DNA from: Methanobacteriota archaeon
Lineage (GTDB): Archaea; Thermoplasmatota; Poseidoniia; Poseidoniales; Poseidoniaceae
Reading direction: 5' to 3'
Assembly: GCA_018650165.1 (NCBI GenBank)
Contig: JABIGM010000017.1
Coordinates: 1 to 55,660, forward strand
Length of the DNA stretch: 55,660 nt
Position 1 is the first letter of the stretch. Each line of letters opens with the position of its first letter. Below the pieces are notes generated by a model. The model had not been told where the DNA came from. It saw only the letters and a list, made by a program, of their open reading frames with translations, and did no database searches. The translations under genes and the position numbers were made by a program. Positions 9,902 to 19,723 of this stretch are shown here, piece after piece.

Positions 9902-10449
9902 TGAATGAATATGATGGGGATATGGAGGAAGAACTCCATGAAGTATCTCAAGAAATCGGTCATAGGGTAAAGGAATTTACCGAGAAAGTACACCCTCTTA
10001 GAATCGCTCTTGCTGGAATTATATTGCTAATGTTACTTGGCGCTATAGCCTCTGCATGGTACTGGGCAATTCCTCGCGATGATGTGGAAATAGAAACAAT
10101 GTACCTCCAACGCAGTGGCCACATAGTTCTAACAGAAATTGTTAATGATGGAAGCCGGGCAATCACTGATGTTACCTTTACTGTTGAATTTGTGGATAGT
10201 AGTGATACTGTAATCGGAGAGTTACAAGTCTCATTTGATTCAATACCTGGGCACACCAGTATTTCAGGAGACAAGATGGAACTAATTGTTAGAGGGTACA
10301 CTGTCTGGGATGAATATACTATTGAAATCGAAATGGAATGGACTAATTTTAGAGGAGATGCCAATCGTGAAACCTTTTCCCACTCCGTTTCAGAAGCTCA
10401 AAGCGCTACTTTCACCGATGATTGCGATGGAGTGACGTGGTTCTTGTGA
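9901..10449 (+). CDS. Small single-pass membrane protein with extracellular beta domain
   Basis: The 182-residue product has an acidic N-terminal segment, one membrane helix near residues 37-58 (IALAGIILLMLLGAIASAWYW), then a domain of about 115 residues that looks like an Ig/CARDB-type beta sandwich (VLTEIVNDGSRAITDVTFTV). Its ATG overlaps the stop of the giant secreted protein, and its own stop overlaps the next start. It could anchor or present the anchor-less 1549-residue neighbour, or serve the following protease; that is inference from coupling only. Confidence 0.7.
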   Translation: MNEYDGDMEEELHEVSQEIGHRVKEFTEKVHPLRIALAGIILLMLLGAIASAWYWAIPRDDVEIETMYLQRSGHIVLTEIVNDGSRAITDVTFTVEFVDSSDTVIGELQVSFDSIPGHTSISGDKMELIVRGYTVWDEYTIEIEMEWTNFRGDANRETFSHSVSEAQSATFTDDCDGVTWFL

Positions 10450-13400
10450 AACTTTCTGTGGCAACTCCTAAAACAGACTTTCTTCGGCCTAGAACTGTGC
10501 GAAGGGCAATTCTAATTCTAGCAATATTCCTTCTTTCGGGAATCCCAATTACCAATCAATCGGTTCAGTCGCCCGCTGAAGAAAGTACTGACTGGTTAAG
10601 GTTCGACCTGCCTGACGATTCAATCCGAAATCTTGTAGGACAGTTAGAAGATTCTTTATCGATGGAAGAAAGGTCACTATTAGCCCATTCACGTTTAGGT
10701 ATACACGATGCTTCGGGGGTCCTTTTTGAACATGAGATTCCAGAGGAATTACTAACTGTAAGACCGGATTTAGTTTTAGTTTTGATTTCCACAGAATACA
10801 GGTTTTCAGAGGTGAGGGCCACAATCTCTGAGCAAGCAGGAGTAGAGGTTAGAGAGTTTATCGCACCTTCTGGATTGTTAGTACAAGGGACGCAAAATGG
10901 ATTGGCAATGTTGAAGGATATAGGTGGAATTGCTTCAATTCAACCAGTGCCGCTTGCTATGGTGGTAGACTTTTCAGTTATGGAACTCTCTGGAGAAGAG
11001 CCGGTTAGAATTGAGTCTTGGCGGGCTGAGACTTTACTGCCAGGAGTTGACATTTCTGATAATTGGGGGATGAGATTGCATCAAGAAATAGATCATGTGG
11101 CTAATCACATGCTCAGCGACCCAAGTTTAGCAGAAACAGGACGCTATGATGGAATTACTTCTGCATCGATTGCTACGATTGCTGCTGAGCCCTCAGTCTC
11201 ATGGATTGGTCCACAACCCAGCCTTACAATCTGGAATGACCAGGCTCGAAACCATATGAATATCAACGCAATGGAATCGTATTATACAACCGATCTTGAT
11301 GGTTCGGGACAGATTATTGCAGTAGCGGATTCAGGGTTAGATCATGACCACGGTGATTTTGGTAGCCGTATTATCGGAAATGTGGATGTCATTGGTGACG
11401 GCTCTACAGCAGATGCTCATTCGGGCCATGGTACACATGTAGCATGTACCGTGCTTGGTGATGGTTCAAGAGGAACTTATACTGGGATTGCGCCGGGGGC
11501 CGAACTCTATTTTCAAGCAATGGAAAACGATAACAGTGGTAGTTTTCAGTGGTCCAGTATCAATAATATGCTAAACACAGCATACAATAATGGAGCACGA
11601 ATACATTCAAATTCATGGGGCTCAAAATCCTCTTCTGAATGGGGTGTGTATACTTCTTCTTCAGAGGATGTAGATGACCGAACTCGCTATTATGACCAAT
11701 ATTATAGTGGGCGGGAAGGATTGGTTGTTCTCTTTGCAGCAGGTAATGATGGCTCAGACCCAGACACCATCGGTTCTCCTGCAACAGCAAAGAATACCAT
11801 CACGGTTGGAAACTCTCAAAATAGATACCAGGGCTCTCCAAATACAATAATGGATGGTTCTAGTAGAGGGCCAGTAGATGATGGGCGAATAAAACCAGAC
11901 ATACTTGCTCCTGGTGGCTATGTTCGTTCTTGTCGAGCTCAAGAAGCAACAGATACCGGTGGCGCAACCTGGGCCAATACTTGGTACCTTGAATACACTG
12001 GAACTAGTATGGCAACTCCAAATGCAGCAGGTACTGCAGCCTTAATCCGTGAATATATCACAGAAGTTGCTCAACGCCCAGAACCCCAAGGTGCTTTAGT
12101 GAAAGCATTGATGATATTAGGGGCAAGAGACGTAGGTACAAGAGATATTCCAAACATGAATGAAGGCTGGGGACGCATTGACTTGAAAGGAACACTTGCT
12201 CCAAATAATGGGCGAGGAATATGGGTAGATGACCGTTCAGTACTGTCGTCAACAGGTAACTCGAAGAGTTATTTATTCAATATTACAACTCCAAACCAAC
12301 CATTCAAAACGGTAGTAAGTTGGTCGGATGAGCGTGGGTCTAGGTTCTCGAATACGCAATTGGTAAACAATTTGAATTTGCTCGTAACCTCGCCAAGTGG
12401 TGTAGAGTACAAAGGTAACGAATTTTCTCAAGGGCGCTCAATACAGGGCGGTACATACGACACTCTGAATAACGTCGAAGTAGTTCTCGTAGATTCGGCA
12501 GAAATGGGATTATGGACAGTAAAAGTTACTGATGCAGGGCATTCAGGAACCAAGGCACAACCGTTTGCAGTGGCCGTTTCTGGCGTTGGAGTGAATGACT
12601 TACGACCTGACCCTTCTCCAATATTGTCATCCTTTGCGACAGACATTTCGATACCACAAGTTGGCGACGATGTCCTTGTAGAAATGGTAGTCTCAAATTT
12701 AGGAAACGTAGAGGCTGAGAATGTTGATGTGATATTCCAAGAAGAAGGAATATCTATCGATACTCAAATGTTTGACCTAGGACCGGGTGGTTCAAAAACA
12801 CTATTTTGGAATTGGCAACCTCAAACCTCTGGTGGAAGAACTCTCAGTTTCCTAATTGATTCCAGTGATGTTATTGATGAAATAAATGAGGCAAATAATC
12901 GCATGGATATTGTAGTGAATGTTACAACCCCTGGTGTTAGAATCGAATCTACGAATCCAAGTTTCAATCTACTGGATATCAATGCAACAACATCATCTTG
13001 GCAGATAACTCTGACCAATACAGCATTACTTACTACAAATGCATCAATCTCTCCAACAGGAGTTACCAATCCAAGCGGTAATGCTGAATCTTGGTATGTA
13101 GGTCTAGATGCGATAGATTTCGAATTAGAAGGACAAGAAGGGGCTCTAATAAACGTTACACTCGTTCATCCAAAAGGGCCAGACCCGGGGATCTATTTGA
13201 TTAATTTACTTGGCCTTGATGAAGATAATAATGTCAATAGCCCATACACTCTGATACTTGATGTGCCAATTTTGTCACAGACAATGATAGAGTTTTACTA
13301 TACTGTGATTCCGGTTCATCCAAGTGACCCCACTTCTGTTGACATTCACCTTTTCAATAATGGTAACGATGATGTAGGTTACGATTTATTCTTAGAATCT

Positions 13401-14909
13401 CCTCCGGGCTGGCACGCTGGGTTTGATGATTTATCATCTCAAGGTGGGGCCAATTCAGCATCAACCGGTTTGATGCTAGAAGATGGGCAGATGTCTATTG
13501 GAATCACCTTTACTCCACCACAAGTAATGACATTAGCAGGTGCTGAATTGACTGTGGTTCTCAAAGTATTATCACAAAATGAAGAGTCGCGAATGGTAGA
13601 GTACAATTTACCACTTGTTGTAGATGATATCAAGTTGGCTATAATCGACCTCGAAACATCATTTACTTCGATAACTCCAGGAAATACCCTCTCGCTACAG
13701 TATACGGTAGAAAATCGCGGCAATACAGATTTGTTACTGGAGCCTAGGTTACAATTGCCTGCTGGGTGGAGGCAAAACACTCTTCTTGAAGAGATTGATT
13801 TGTCATGGACACAATCCCGGAATCTCATTATTTCAGTAACGGCAGAAAGCAATGCTAAAAGCGGAATAATTTCTTTGATTATGGATTCAACACAAGAATC
13901 TTGGAGCCATACTGTTGATGTCGATGTTGTCGAATTAGCCGAACCTCAGATGACTTTTGCCTCAATTGAAATTGCGGGAGAAACATGGTCCAATATTTTC
14001 GGACCGGGCCAACATCCTACTGGGGTGCCAATTAACTACACATGGGTTATAGAAAATTTAGCAGATACAGTTTGGACTCCAACCGTGTCTTTACAAGTTG
14101 AGAATAATATGCTAGGCGATTGTACCTCTCCGGGTTCAATTTCCAAGGGCGATGTCAAACCTATGACCTGTACAATCATCATTTCAGGTATGGCAGAACC
14201 AGCTAGTGAGCCTCAATTCACAGTCACATTGACTGATAATCAAATTACTACAAATTCTTCTGTGACAATGCTAGTCGCTCTATCAAAAGAAGTAAGTTGG
14301 AAGTTAGATGGCCTTGAAGTACTAACTACAGGCCAATCATCAACAATTCAATTGACCATAACAAATACTGGAAATACTCTTGTCTCAAGTGCAATTGAAG
14401 TAACGGCAACATCGGAGTGGAGTGTTGGGTTTGATGGGCCTGATACAGTTAATTTAGAGGCTGGGCAATCTCAAAAAGTCCGTTTAGAAATAATAGCCGA
14501 ACAACCAGGTAAAGAAACAATCTCACTTTCCCTTTCGGGGGATAATGAAATAGTTGGTTCTGATTTTGAATTTGAGTTGTCTAGCGAAGGCGAAATCGTA
14601 ACCGAGGAAAGCTCAGGTTTAATGATCACAATTAGTTCAATTATTGCAGTACTTCTGTTACTTGCTATTGCAGTGGTTGTATTGAGGAAGAAATCAGCGG
14701 ATTCACTTCCATTATCTGCTCCTAAAGCAGCCGAATTCCAACCCAGCCCTCAACAAGAAAACGCTACACCTTGCTTCTCTTGCCGGCAGCCAATATTGTC
14801 TTGGATGGTCGGTTGCCCCTCTTGTGGAGCCCGTTATCATTCAGTTTGCGAAGTTCCCGAGTGCGTTAATTGTGGTGCGGCACCAACATCTTTCGTAAAT
14901 GTGGAATGA
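10446..14909 (+). CDS. Cell-surface subtilisin-like serine protease (S8) with CARDB domains and zinc-binding tail
   Basis: This 1487-residue protein has a signal segment near residues 18-35 and a prodomain-like region to about 260. The S8 catalytic domain carries Asp in VADSG (about 295), His in GHGTHVA (about 328), the oxyanion Asn in AAGND (about 434) and Ser in GTSMATP (about 521). Several CARDB/Ig-like repeats follow (from about 625 onward). A membrane helix near 1400-1420 (IIAVLLLLAIAVVVL) precedes a cytoplasmic cysteine-rich tail (CFSC, CPSC, CEVPEC, CVNC) able to bind zinc. GTG 10446 is chosen because it overlaps the preceding TGA; the frame is open from 10422. It probably digests extracellular protein while tethered to the cell. 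Confidence 0.9.
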   Translation: MKLSVATPKTDFLRPRTVRRAILILAIFLLSGIPITNQSVQSPAEESTDWLRFDLPDDSIRNLVGQLEDSLSMEERSLLAHSRLGIHDASGVLFEHEIPEELLTVRPDLVLVLISTEYRFSEVRATISEQAGVEVREFIAPSGLLVQGTQNGLAMLKDIGGIASIQPVPLAMVVDFSVMELSGEEPVRIESWRAETLLPGVDISDNWGMRLHQEIDHVANHMLSDPSLAETGRYDGITSASIATIAAEPSVSWIGPQPSLTIWNDQARNHMNINAMESYYTTDLDGSGQIIAVADSGLDHDHGDFGSRIIGNVDVIGDGSTADAHSGHGTHVACTVLGDGSRGTYTGIAPGAELYFQAMENDNSGSFQWSSINNMLNTAYNNGARIHSNSWGSKSSSEWGVYTSSSEDVDDRTRYYDQYYSGREGLVVLFAAGNDGSDPDTIGSPATAKNTITVGNSQNRYQGSPNTIMDGSSRGPVDDGRIKPDILAPGGYVRSCRAQEATDTGGATWANTWYLEYTGTSMATPNAAGTAALIREYITEVAQRPEPQGALVKALMILGARDVGTRDIPNMNEGWGRIDLKGTLAPNNGRGIWVDDRSVLSSTGNSKSYLFNITTPNQPFKTVVSWSDERGSRFSNTQLVNNLNLLVTSPSGVEYKGNEFSQGRSIQGGTYDTLNNVEVVLVDSAEMGLWTVKVTDAGHSGTKAQPFAVAVSGVGVNDLRPDPSPILSSFATDISIPQVGDDVLVEMVVSNLGNVEAENVDVIFQEEGISIDTQMFDLGPGGSKTLFWNWQPQTSGGRTLSFLIDSSDVIDEINEANNRMDIVVNVTTPGVRIESTNPSFNLLDINATTSSWQITLTNTALLTTNASISPTGVTNPSGNAESWYVGLDAIDFELEGQEGALINVTLVHPKGPDPGIYLINLLGLDEDNNVNSPYTLILDVPILSQTMIEFYYTVIPVHPSDPTSVDIHLFNNGNDDVGYDLFLESPPGWHAGFDDLSSQGGANSASTGLMLEDGQMSIGITFTPPQVMTLAGAELTVVLKVLSQNEESRMVEYNLPLVVDDIKLAIIDLETSFTSITPGNTLSLQYTVENRGNTDLLLEPRLQLPAGWRQNTLLEEIDLSWTQSRNLIISVTAESNAKSGIISLIMDSTQESWSHTVDVDVVELAEPQMTFASIEIAGETWSNIFGPGQHPTGVPINYTWVIENLADTVWTPTVSLQVENNMLGDCTSPGSISKGDVKPMTCTIIISGMAEPASEPQFTVTLTDNQITTNSSVTMLVALSKEVSWKLDGLEVLTTGQSSTIQLTITNTGNTLVSSAIEVTATSEWSVGFDGPDTVNLEAGQSQKVRLEIIAEQPGKETISLSLSGDNEIVGSDFEFELSSEGEIVTEESSGLMITISSIIAVLLLLAIAVVVLRKKSADSLPLSAPKAAEFQPSPQQENATPCFSCRQPILSWMVGCPSCGARYHSVCEVPECVNCGAAPTSFVNVE

Positions 14910-14937
14910 TTGATGAGCATCAGTACATAGCCTTTTC

Positions 14938-17859
14938 ATGGGACGACTGCGACCGGGGTTCATGGAACCTCGCCGAAGAGACACCGCTAAAGGGCAGCGT
15001 CGCGCCAGTATTCTACTGGTTTCACTGCTGTTAATTTCCCTGGTCCCAACTATCACAAACCCCGTTACTGCGGACGATTCAGGCAGGGATGCAAATATCT
15101 CACTTTCAGTAACTCCAAGTTCTCAAACCGTTAACCCCGGCGAGACTGCTGAATACACCGTCAGAGTGTACAACAATGGTGCGAATTCAGTTTCAATAAA
15201 TTTAGCCGCAACCAATGACCAAGACTGTACTGGTTTTTCTGCTGCAATCGGGCAAATAGGCCAACCTATTGAATCGGGTTCATATGAAGAAACATTCCTC
15301 AATGTCAGTCTGGCGCAAAATGCTGAAGATTCTTGCGTAACTACTGTTACCGCTAATGCACAAGAACAGGTTACTCCACCCGACCAACCGGGTGCTCCTG
15401 CACAGGCAGACCAAACGGTTGAGACTACGGCTGGAGATGGAGCAGGCTCTGCTGTTTTTGGCGTTGAACTAACTGTTGACACACCCCACCAAACATGGGA
15501 TGGGGAGACTACAATTGAATGGGACGTTGAGGTAACTAACACCGGTAGAGTCCAAGAAACAATTGACCTAACAATCGATACAGTTGGTGGTTCTGGATGT
15601 ACATCTGATGGCAGCATGACGATTGATGTTGATCCCAGTCAAGTTCAGTTGGACAATGATTCTTCAGAGTGGGTGACTGTTACCGTAGAGGTTCCAGAAG
15701 GGAAAGCTAGTGACAAATATTGTTGGGAAATCGAGGGAGTTGTTTCCAATGACCAAAACCCCAACGGTAGTGCCTCAGATGTCGAAGAATTTGATCTCAA
15801 TGTACCTGAATTGAAAGAGTGTGACCTTTCACTGTCAAAGACTAGCATGGTCATTGAACCGGATGAAAGTGGAACACTTATTGCAACATTCTCTAATCAA
15901 GGAAATGCGGACTGGACACTTAATGTTGGATTTACTGGAAGCCAATCCACTTGGGCTAGTGTTGATGGCGCTTCAAGCGGAACACTCCTTTACGATAACG
16001 GAAACGGCGAAAAAGAATTCACAATCGAAATTACACCAGATGATTCAGTTGAAGCAAACTCGCAGAAAATCATCACAATCCAAGGTAAAGACGGGGGCAT
16101 CGAAAAATGTAACTCAGATGTCTCAGTTACTGTAGGGCAATCACGTGGGGCAACAATGTCTCTGGGTAACACTGCTCTGTACAATGTTGAGCCGGGACAA
16201 ACTACCACTACGACATTAAGTGTGACCAATCAAGGAAACGGCCCTGATACGTTTAGAATTTCAGCATCCGCTCCTCCATCTGGATGGTCGGTAACTCTAG
16301 AGTCATCAACAATCTCAACTCAATCAAAACATAGTAATGAAAAAACAGGTACAATAGAGGTTGATATTTCATTACCGCTAGGTGCATTAGCAACTGAAGA
16401 GGTCACAATTACATTCTCAGTAATGCCGACTTCAAGTGGTGGTGCATATGATACACAAGAGTTGTTGATTGAAGTCAAAGCGGTTCACGGAATGAGCGGA
16501 GGGGCTCCTGCTGATGACCAAACCGGTCGTTCAGATACCACTGTTCAATTCCCAATCATGATTTCAAACGATGGGAACACATTGGACAGATTCCGCTTTT
16601 CAGTAATCGCTCAAACCGCACAGCCGGGATGGGGTAAGCACTTTGAAACCGAAGATGGTACTGTTGTAACCGAGATAGACATCGATGCACGTTCAACGGC
16701 TATAATGTATCTCGTAGTATCTATTGACGGCGAAGAAGAGTTGGAAAGTAGCAAACTGACAGTACGTGTAACCAACCTTGGAGATAACAATAATGGCGAC
16801 GAGGACAATGACGATGTTCCAGATAACCAAATTGAATTTATTTTTAGAGCAATACTTTCAGATAGAGACTTCGCAATGGATGCGGTAATCATGAATTCAC
16901 CTGATTATTTATCTCGCAGTGAATTGCTAATCTTGCCACCTGGTGGCTCCCGATCATTTACTCTAAGATTAAGTAATACGGGTGATATGACAGATGAAGC
17001 CATATTTGATTTTACAGGACTTACTGGGACTGCTACACGTTCGTTAACCTACAGAGGAATGCCAGTCGATGGACCAATTCTCGTTCCAACAGGATGGGGG
17101 GCATTCAATGAAACAACCGGCACTTTCTACTTTGATGGCAATTCTCCGCTAATCGGTTCAACTAATGACTCAGCATTCAACAAAATCGTGGCTAATGGGT
17201 TGGTAGATACACACGTCTCAAGGCCATACTATGCTATTGTGATTCTAACCATCGATGTTAATCCAGGGGCAGAAAATGGTGACGGTGGATTGTTAGAAGT
17301 GGTAGCGACATCAGTCGCTAATGCTGCCAACCGTAGTGGTAAAATTACAATTTCCCTTTCTGTTGAAACAGTCTTAGACGTAGATATCGAATTAGAGGGG
17401 GCGATTGAGAGAGACGTCACCTTAGGAAAGCTAGGTAACAAAGAGACATTCGAGGTAGTGTTGAGTAATTCCGGCAATGTGGAATCGGAATTCAAAATTT
17501 TCTCAAGTGGCGGATTGCGAGGCTGGAAGGTTTCCTTGACGGCACAAAATGGTGCTGATTGTATAAACAATGGAGATCACCTTCTGTGCACATTAGGTGA
17601 GGGGGAGAATCTCATAATTTATGCTAAAGTGACTCCTCCTGGCGGCGAAACTGCTGAAGTCAAAGATTCATTCACATTCACACTATCAGCGGAACCTACA
17701 GAAATAGGACTCGTTGGACGAGAAAACCTTGAATTGACAGTTAATGGGGAGCCGGCAGAATTTGCATTGAATGCATTAATCACTCCAAATGTGTTGATGG
17801 GTATCGGCGCGGTTGTGCTTCTAGGGTTAGCATTCCTCGCATTACGTCGTCGCAACTGA
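14938..17859 (+). CDS. Large surface protein with CARDB/NEW3-type repeats and C-terminal membrane anchor
   Basis: The 973-residue product has an Arg-rich N-terminus followed by a signal helix near residues 23-41 (ASILLVSLLLISLVPTITNP). It continues with repeated beta-sandwich units carrying motifs such as VNPGETAEYTVRVYNNG (about 62-78), VEPGQTTTTTLSVTNQGN (about 418) and LSNSGNVESEF (about 840). These are typical of CARDB or NPCBM-associated NEW3 domains. A short C-terminal membrane helix (GIGAVVLLGLAFLALRRRN) anchors it. An ATG at 14962 is an alternative start. Likely a structural or binding surface protein; the partner is unknown. Its stop sits inside a GACCCC/GGGGTC hairpin. Confidence 0.75.
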   Translation: MGRLRPGFMEPRRRDTAKGQRRASILLVSLLLISLVPTITNPVTADDSGRDANISLSVTPSSQTVNPGETAEYTVRVYNNGANSVSINLAATNDQDCTGFSAAIGQIGQPIESGSYEETFLNVSLAQNAEDSCVTTVTANAQEQVTPPDQPGAPAQADQTVETTAGDGAGSAVFGVELTVDTPHQTWDGETTIEWDVEVTNTGRVQETIDLTIDTVGGSGCTSDGSMTIDVDPSQVQLDNDSSEWVTVTVEVPEGKASDKYCWEIEGVVSNDQNPNGSASDVEEFDLNVPELKECDLSLSKTSMVIEPDESGTLIATFSNQGNADWTLNVGFTGSQSTWASVDGASSGTLLYDNGNGEKEFTIEITPDDSVEANSQKIITIQGKDGGIEKCNSDVSVTVGQSRGATMSLGNTALYNVEPGQTTTTTLSVTNQGNGPDTFRISASAPPSGWSVTLESSTISTQSKHSNEKTGTIEVDISLPLGALATEEVTITFSVMPTSSGGAYDTQELLIEVKAVHGMSGGAPADDQTGRSDTTVQFPIMISNDGNTLDRFRFSVIAQTAQPGWGKHFETEDGTVVTEIDIDARSTAIMYLVVSIDGEEELESSKLTVRVTNLGDNNNGDEDNDDVPDNQIEFIFRAILSDRDFAMDAVIMNSPDYLSRSELLILPPGGSRSFTLRLSNTGDMTDEAIFDFTGLTGTATRSLTYRGMPVDGPILVPTGWGAFNETTGTFYFDGNSPLIGSTNDSAFNKIVANGLVDTHVSRPYYAIVILTIDVNPGAENGDGGLLEVVATSVANAANRSGKITISLSVETVLDVDIELEGAIERDVTLGKLGNKETFEVVLSNSGNVESEFKIFSSGGLRGWKVSLTAQNGADCINNGDHLLCTLGEGENLIIYAKVTPPGGETAEVKDSFTFTLSAEPTEIGLVGRENLELTVNGEPAEFALNALITPNVLMGIGAVVLLGLAFLALRRRN

Positions 17860-17872
17860 CCCCTACGGGGTC
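17858..17872 (+). terminator. GACCCC-TAC-GGGGTC hairpin after the surface-protein cluster
   Basis: A perfect six-base-pair stem with a three-base loop overlaps the stop codon of the upstream gene and lies before the nuo operon. There is no T-run behind it, so termination is only one possibility; it belongs to the C4/G4 hairpin set seen elsewhere in the window. Confidence 0.4.
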
Positions 17873-17978
17873 ATGGGCTCAGCAAGGCATTATCTCGCGT
17901 ATGCGTGAGACAACGCTTATGGACGGCAGTCGAGTGGACGTGACAAGAGAGTGTTAGCGCTCTCGGTTGGTGACATAA
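17873..17978 (+). promoter_or_regulatory. Leader region of the nuo operon with two hairpins
   Basis: This roughly 105-base gap before nuoA holds two further inverted repeats. TCTCGCG-TATG-CGTGAGA at 17893-17910 has one wobble, and GAGAGTG-TTAG-CGCTCTC at 17947-17964 has one G-T wobble and ends close to the GGTGA that serves nuoA. Such stems could fold in an mRNA leader or act as operators. No clear TATA box or tRNA is visible. Confidence 0.35.
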
Positions 17979-18455
17979 TTGGTTGTGGCAGAAACTGTGA
18001 CGGGCACCTATCTTTCAATGGTCTTGATGACCCTAATTGGCATTGGTATGCCACTAGGCGCTTTCGTCACTCAATACTTCCTAATGCCGAAGGTTGACCC
18101 ATCGCGCCCACACATGACAAAATCATGGCTTATGGAAGGGTATGAGCGTGACCACAGCCTCTACCCACGCCGTCTTTCAACTTACGAATGTGGTTCTGAA
18201 CCAGTTGGAGATGCCATGATACAATTCCATTTCCAATATTATTGGTATGCAATTATCTTCCTAGTATTTGATGTAGCTTTCATGTTTATGGCATTAGGGG
18301 GCCTACTGGCTATGGACGCCACTAAGGGCACACCAGGGGCCGCCTCACCAATCGATTTGGTTGGCTCAGAAATGGTGATACTCACTGTATTCTTTGCAAC
18401 CATGGTATTGGGCGTGTGGCATGTATTCCGCAAGCGAGGTCGCATTTACATCTGA
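17979..18455 (+). CDS. nuoA: NADH-quinone oxidoreductase-like subunit A
   Basis: The 158-residue membrane protein has three predicted helices (about 10-33, 87-110, 125-148) and the subunit A signature YECGSEPVG near 69-77. Subunit A borders the quinone channel at the junction of the peripheral and membrane arms. It is the first gene of the operon. It starts with TTG 17979 or GTG 17985, with GGTGA just upstream. Its stop is fused to the Shine-Dalgarno sequence of nuoB. Confidence 0.93.
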   Translation: MVVAETVTGTYLSMVLMTLIGIGMPLGAFVTQYFLMPKVDPSRPHMTKSWLMEGYERDHSLYPRRLSTYECGSEPVGDAMIQFHFQYYWYAIIFLVFDVAFMFMALGGLLAMDATKGTPGAASPIDLVGSEMVILTVFFATMVLGVWHVFRKRGRIYI

Positions 18456-18465
18456 GGTGAATATG

Positions 18466-19059
18466 ATGAGTGAAACTGGAGATAATTATACTACATTCAA
18501 CAGCCGCGCACTTGTAGAAGTCGTTGGAGATGTGACCGATGAAGCCCTTAAGGCTACCAAAATCAAACAACTCCTCAGCGTATTAGCGGGGCGATTCTTC
18601 AATTGGGCTGGCCGAAAGTCTTTGTTTACCCTGCACCTTGGAATCAAATGCTGCGCGATTGAAATGGCAGCATCTGCGACACCGCGTTTCGATGGAGATC
18701 GCTTCGGGGTACTCTTCCGTTCAAGCCCAAGGCAGTCCGATGTTCTGCTAGTTAATGGGCCGATTTCAAAGAAATTCGCAGACCCTATCGTTAGACTATG
18801 GGAGCAGATGCCTGAGCCAAAGTATTGCATTGCAATGGGCGAATGTGCAATCTCTGGCGGACCATACTATCAATCATACAACATTCTAGAAGGGGTCGAC
18901 ACTGTAATTCCAGTGGACGTTTACATTCCCGGATGCCCACCGCGCCCAGAAGCACTAATCGATGGATTTGGAAAACTTCGTGAAAAGATTATCCGAATCG
19001 GTGGCGCTCCATCTACCGGCCGTGATGGCGAAAAGCCAATTATTGTAGGAGATGACTGA
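18466..19059 (+). CDS. nuoB: NADH-quinone oxidoreductase-like subunit B (N2 iron-sulfur cluster)
   Basis: The 197-residue protein carries the four N2 cluster cysteines: C62 and C63 in KCCAIEM, C127 in GECAISGG and C157 in PGCPPRPE. This cluster passes electrons to the quinone. Two adjacent ATG codons (18463, 18466) follow GAGGTGA at 18454-18460; the second gives the five-base spacing used elsewhere in the window. The frame is open further upstream to 18394, but that part overlaps nuoA. Confidence 0.95.
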   Translation: MSETGDNYTTFNSRALVEVVGDVTDEALKATKIKQLLSVLAGRFFNWAGRKSLFTLHLGIKCCAIEMAASATPRFDGDRFGVLFRSSPRQSDVLLVNGPISKKFADPIVRLWEQMPEPKYCIAMGECAISGGPYYQSYNILEGVDTVIPVDVYIPGCPPRPEALIDGFGKLREKIIRIGGAPSTGRDGEKPIIVGDD

Positions 19060-19060
19060 A

Positions 19061-19714
19061 ATGGGCACAACTGTCACCAAGGAACAGAATGCAGAGGCTG
19101 CTAAAGCCGCCGCAGATAATCTAAACGCTCGGTTTAGTGATGCAGGAGTTAGTACTGATGTAGTGGCTCACAAGGGCGGAATGAAATACGATTTTGTCAG
19201 AATTACATGTTCTCCAGACCAATGGATTGGAGTAGCCAAGCATTTGAAACACGAATTAGGAGTGAATCACTGTGCAATGGTGACTGGCACACACTATCCT
19301 TCAGGTGATGATGGCAGGGGCTGGGAGGTCGCATACCATATGCATCGTTGGCCAATTACAAACGTTAAGGCGCACACTATGATAGTTCATGAAGGTGAAA
19401 AACTCAAGGGCGACGACATTCCAATGGAATTCGAGATATTCATCCCTCTACCCGCAGGAGATTCTCCATCGGTTCCTTCAATCCAAGACCTTTGGGAAGG
19501 TGCAGATTGGAATGAAAAAGAAACCTGGGATTTAGTCGGAATTGACTTCGAAGGACATGTAAATATGCACCGTGTTCTAAATCCTCACGATTCTCCAGTC
19601 GGATTTCATCCACTACAAAGGCAACACAAAATTCGCTATCACGATTACAATGAAATGTATGATGACCCGCAAGGGTTTGGTAGAAAACCGGTTGATGAGG
19701 GCCGTGTAAAGTGA
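19061..19714 (+). CDS. nuoC: NADH-quinone oxidoreductase-like subunit C (30 kDa)
   Basis: The 217-residue hydrophilic protein matches the complex I 30-kDa family: a mixed alpha/beta N-terminal region, then FEIFIPLPAG, DLWEGADWNEKETWDLVGI near 145-163 and the C-terminal PVGFHPLQRQHKI segment. It helps build the quinone-binding side of the peripheral arm with NuoD. ATG 19052, which overlaps the nuoB stop, is also in frame; ATG 19061 has the better spacing behind GGAGATGA. NuoC and NuoD are separate here, as in most archaea, not fused as in E. coli. Confidence 0.92.
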   Translation: MGTTVTKEQNAEAAKAAADNLNARFSDAGVSTDVVAHKGGMKYDFVRITCSPDQWIGVAKHLKHELGVNHCAMVTGTHYPSGDDGRGWEVAYHMHRWPITNVKAHTMIVHEGEKLKGDDIPMEFEIFIPLPAGDSPSVPSIQDLWEGADWNEKETWDLVGIDFEGHVNMHRVLNPHDSPVGFHPLQRQHKIRYHDYNEMYDDPQGFGRKPVDEGRVK

Positions 19715-19723
19715 GGTGTTTTC

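Noticed and set aside
17860..17978. A tRNA or small RNA gene in the gap before nuoA
   Set aside because: Several hairpins are present but no T-loop sequence or acceptor pairing fits a tRNA; a small RNA cannot be supported.
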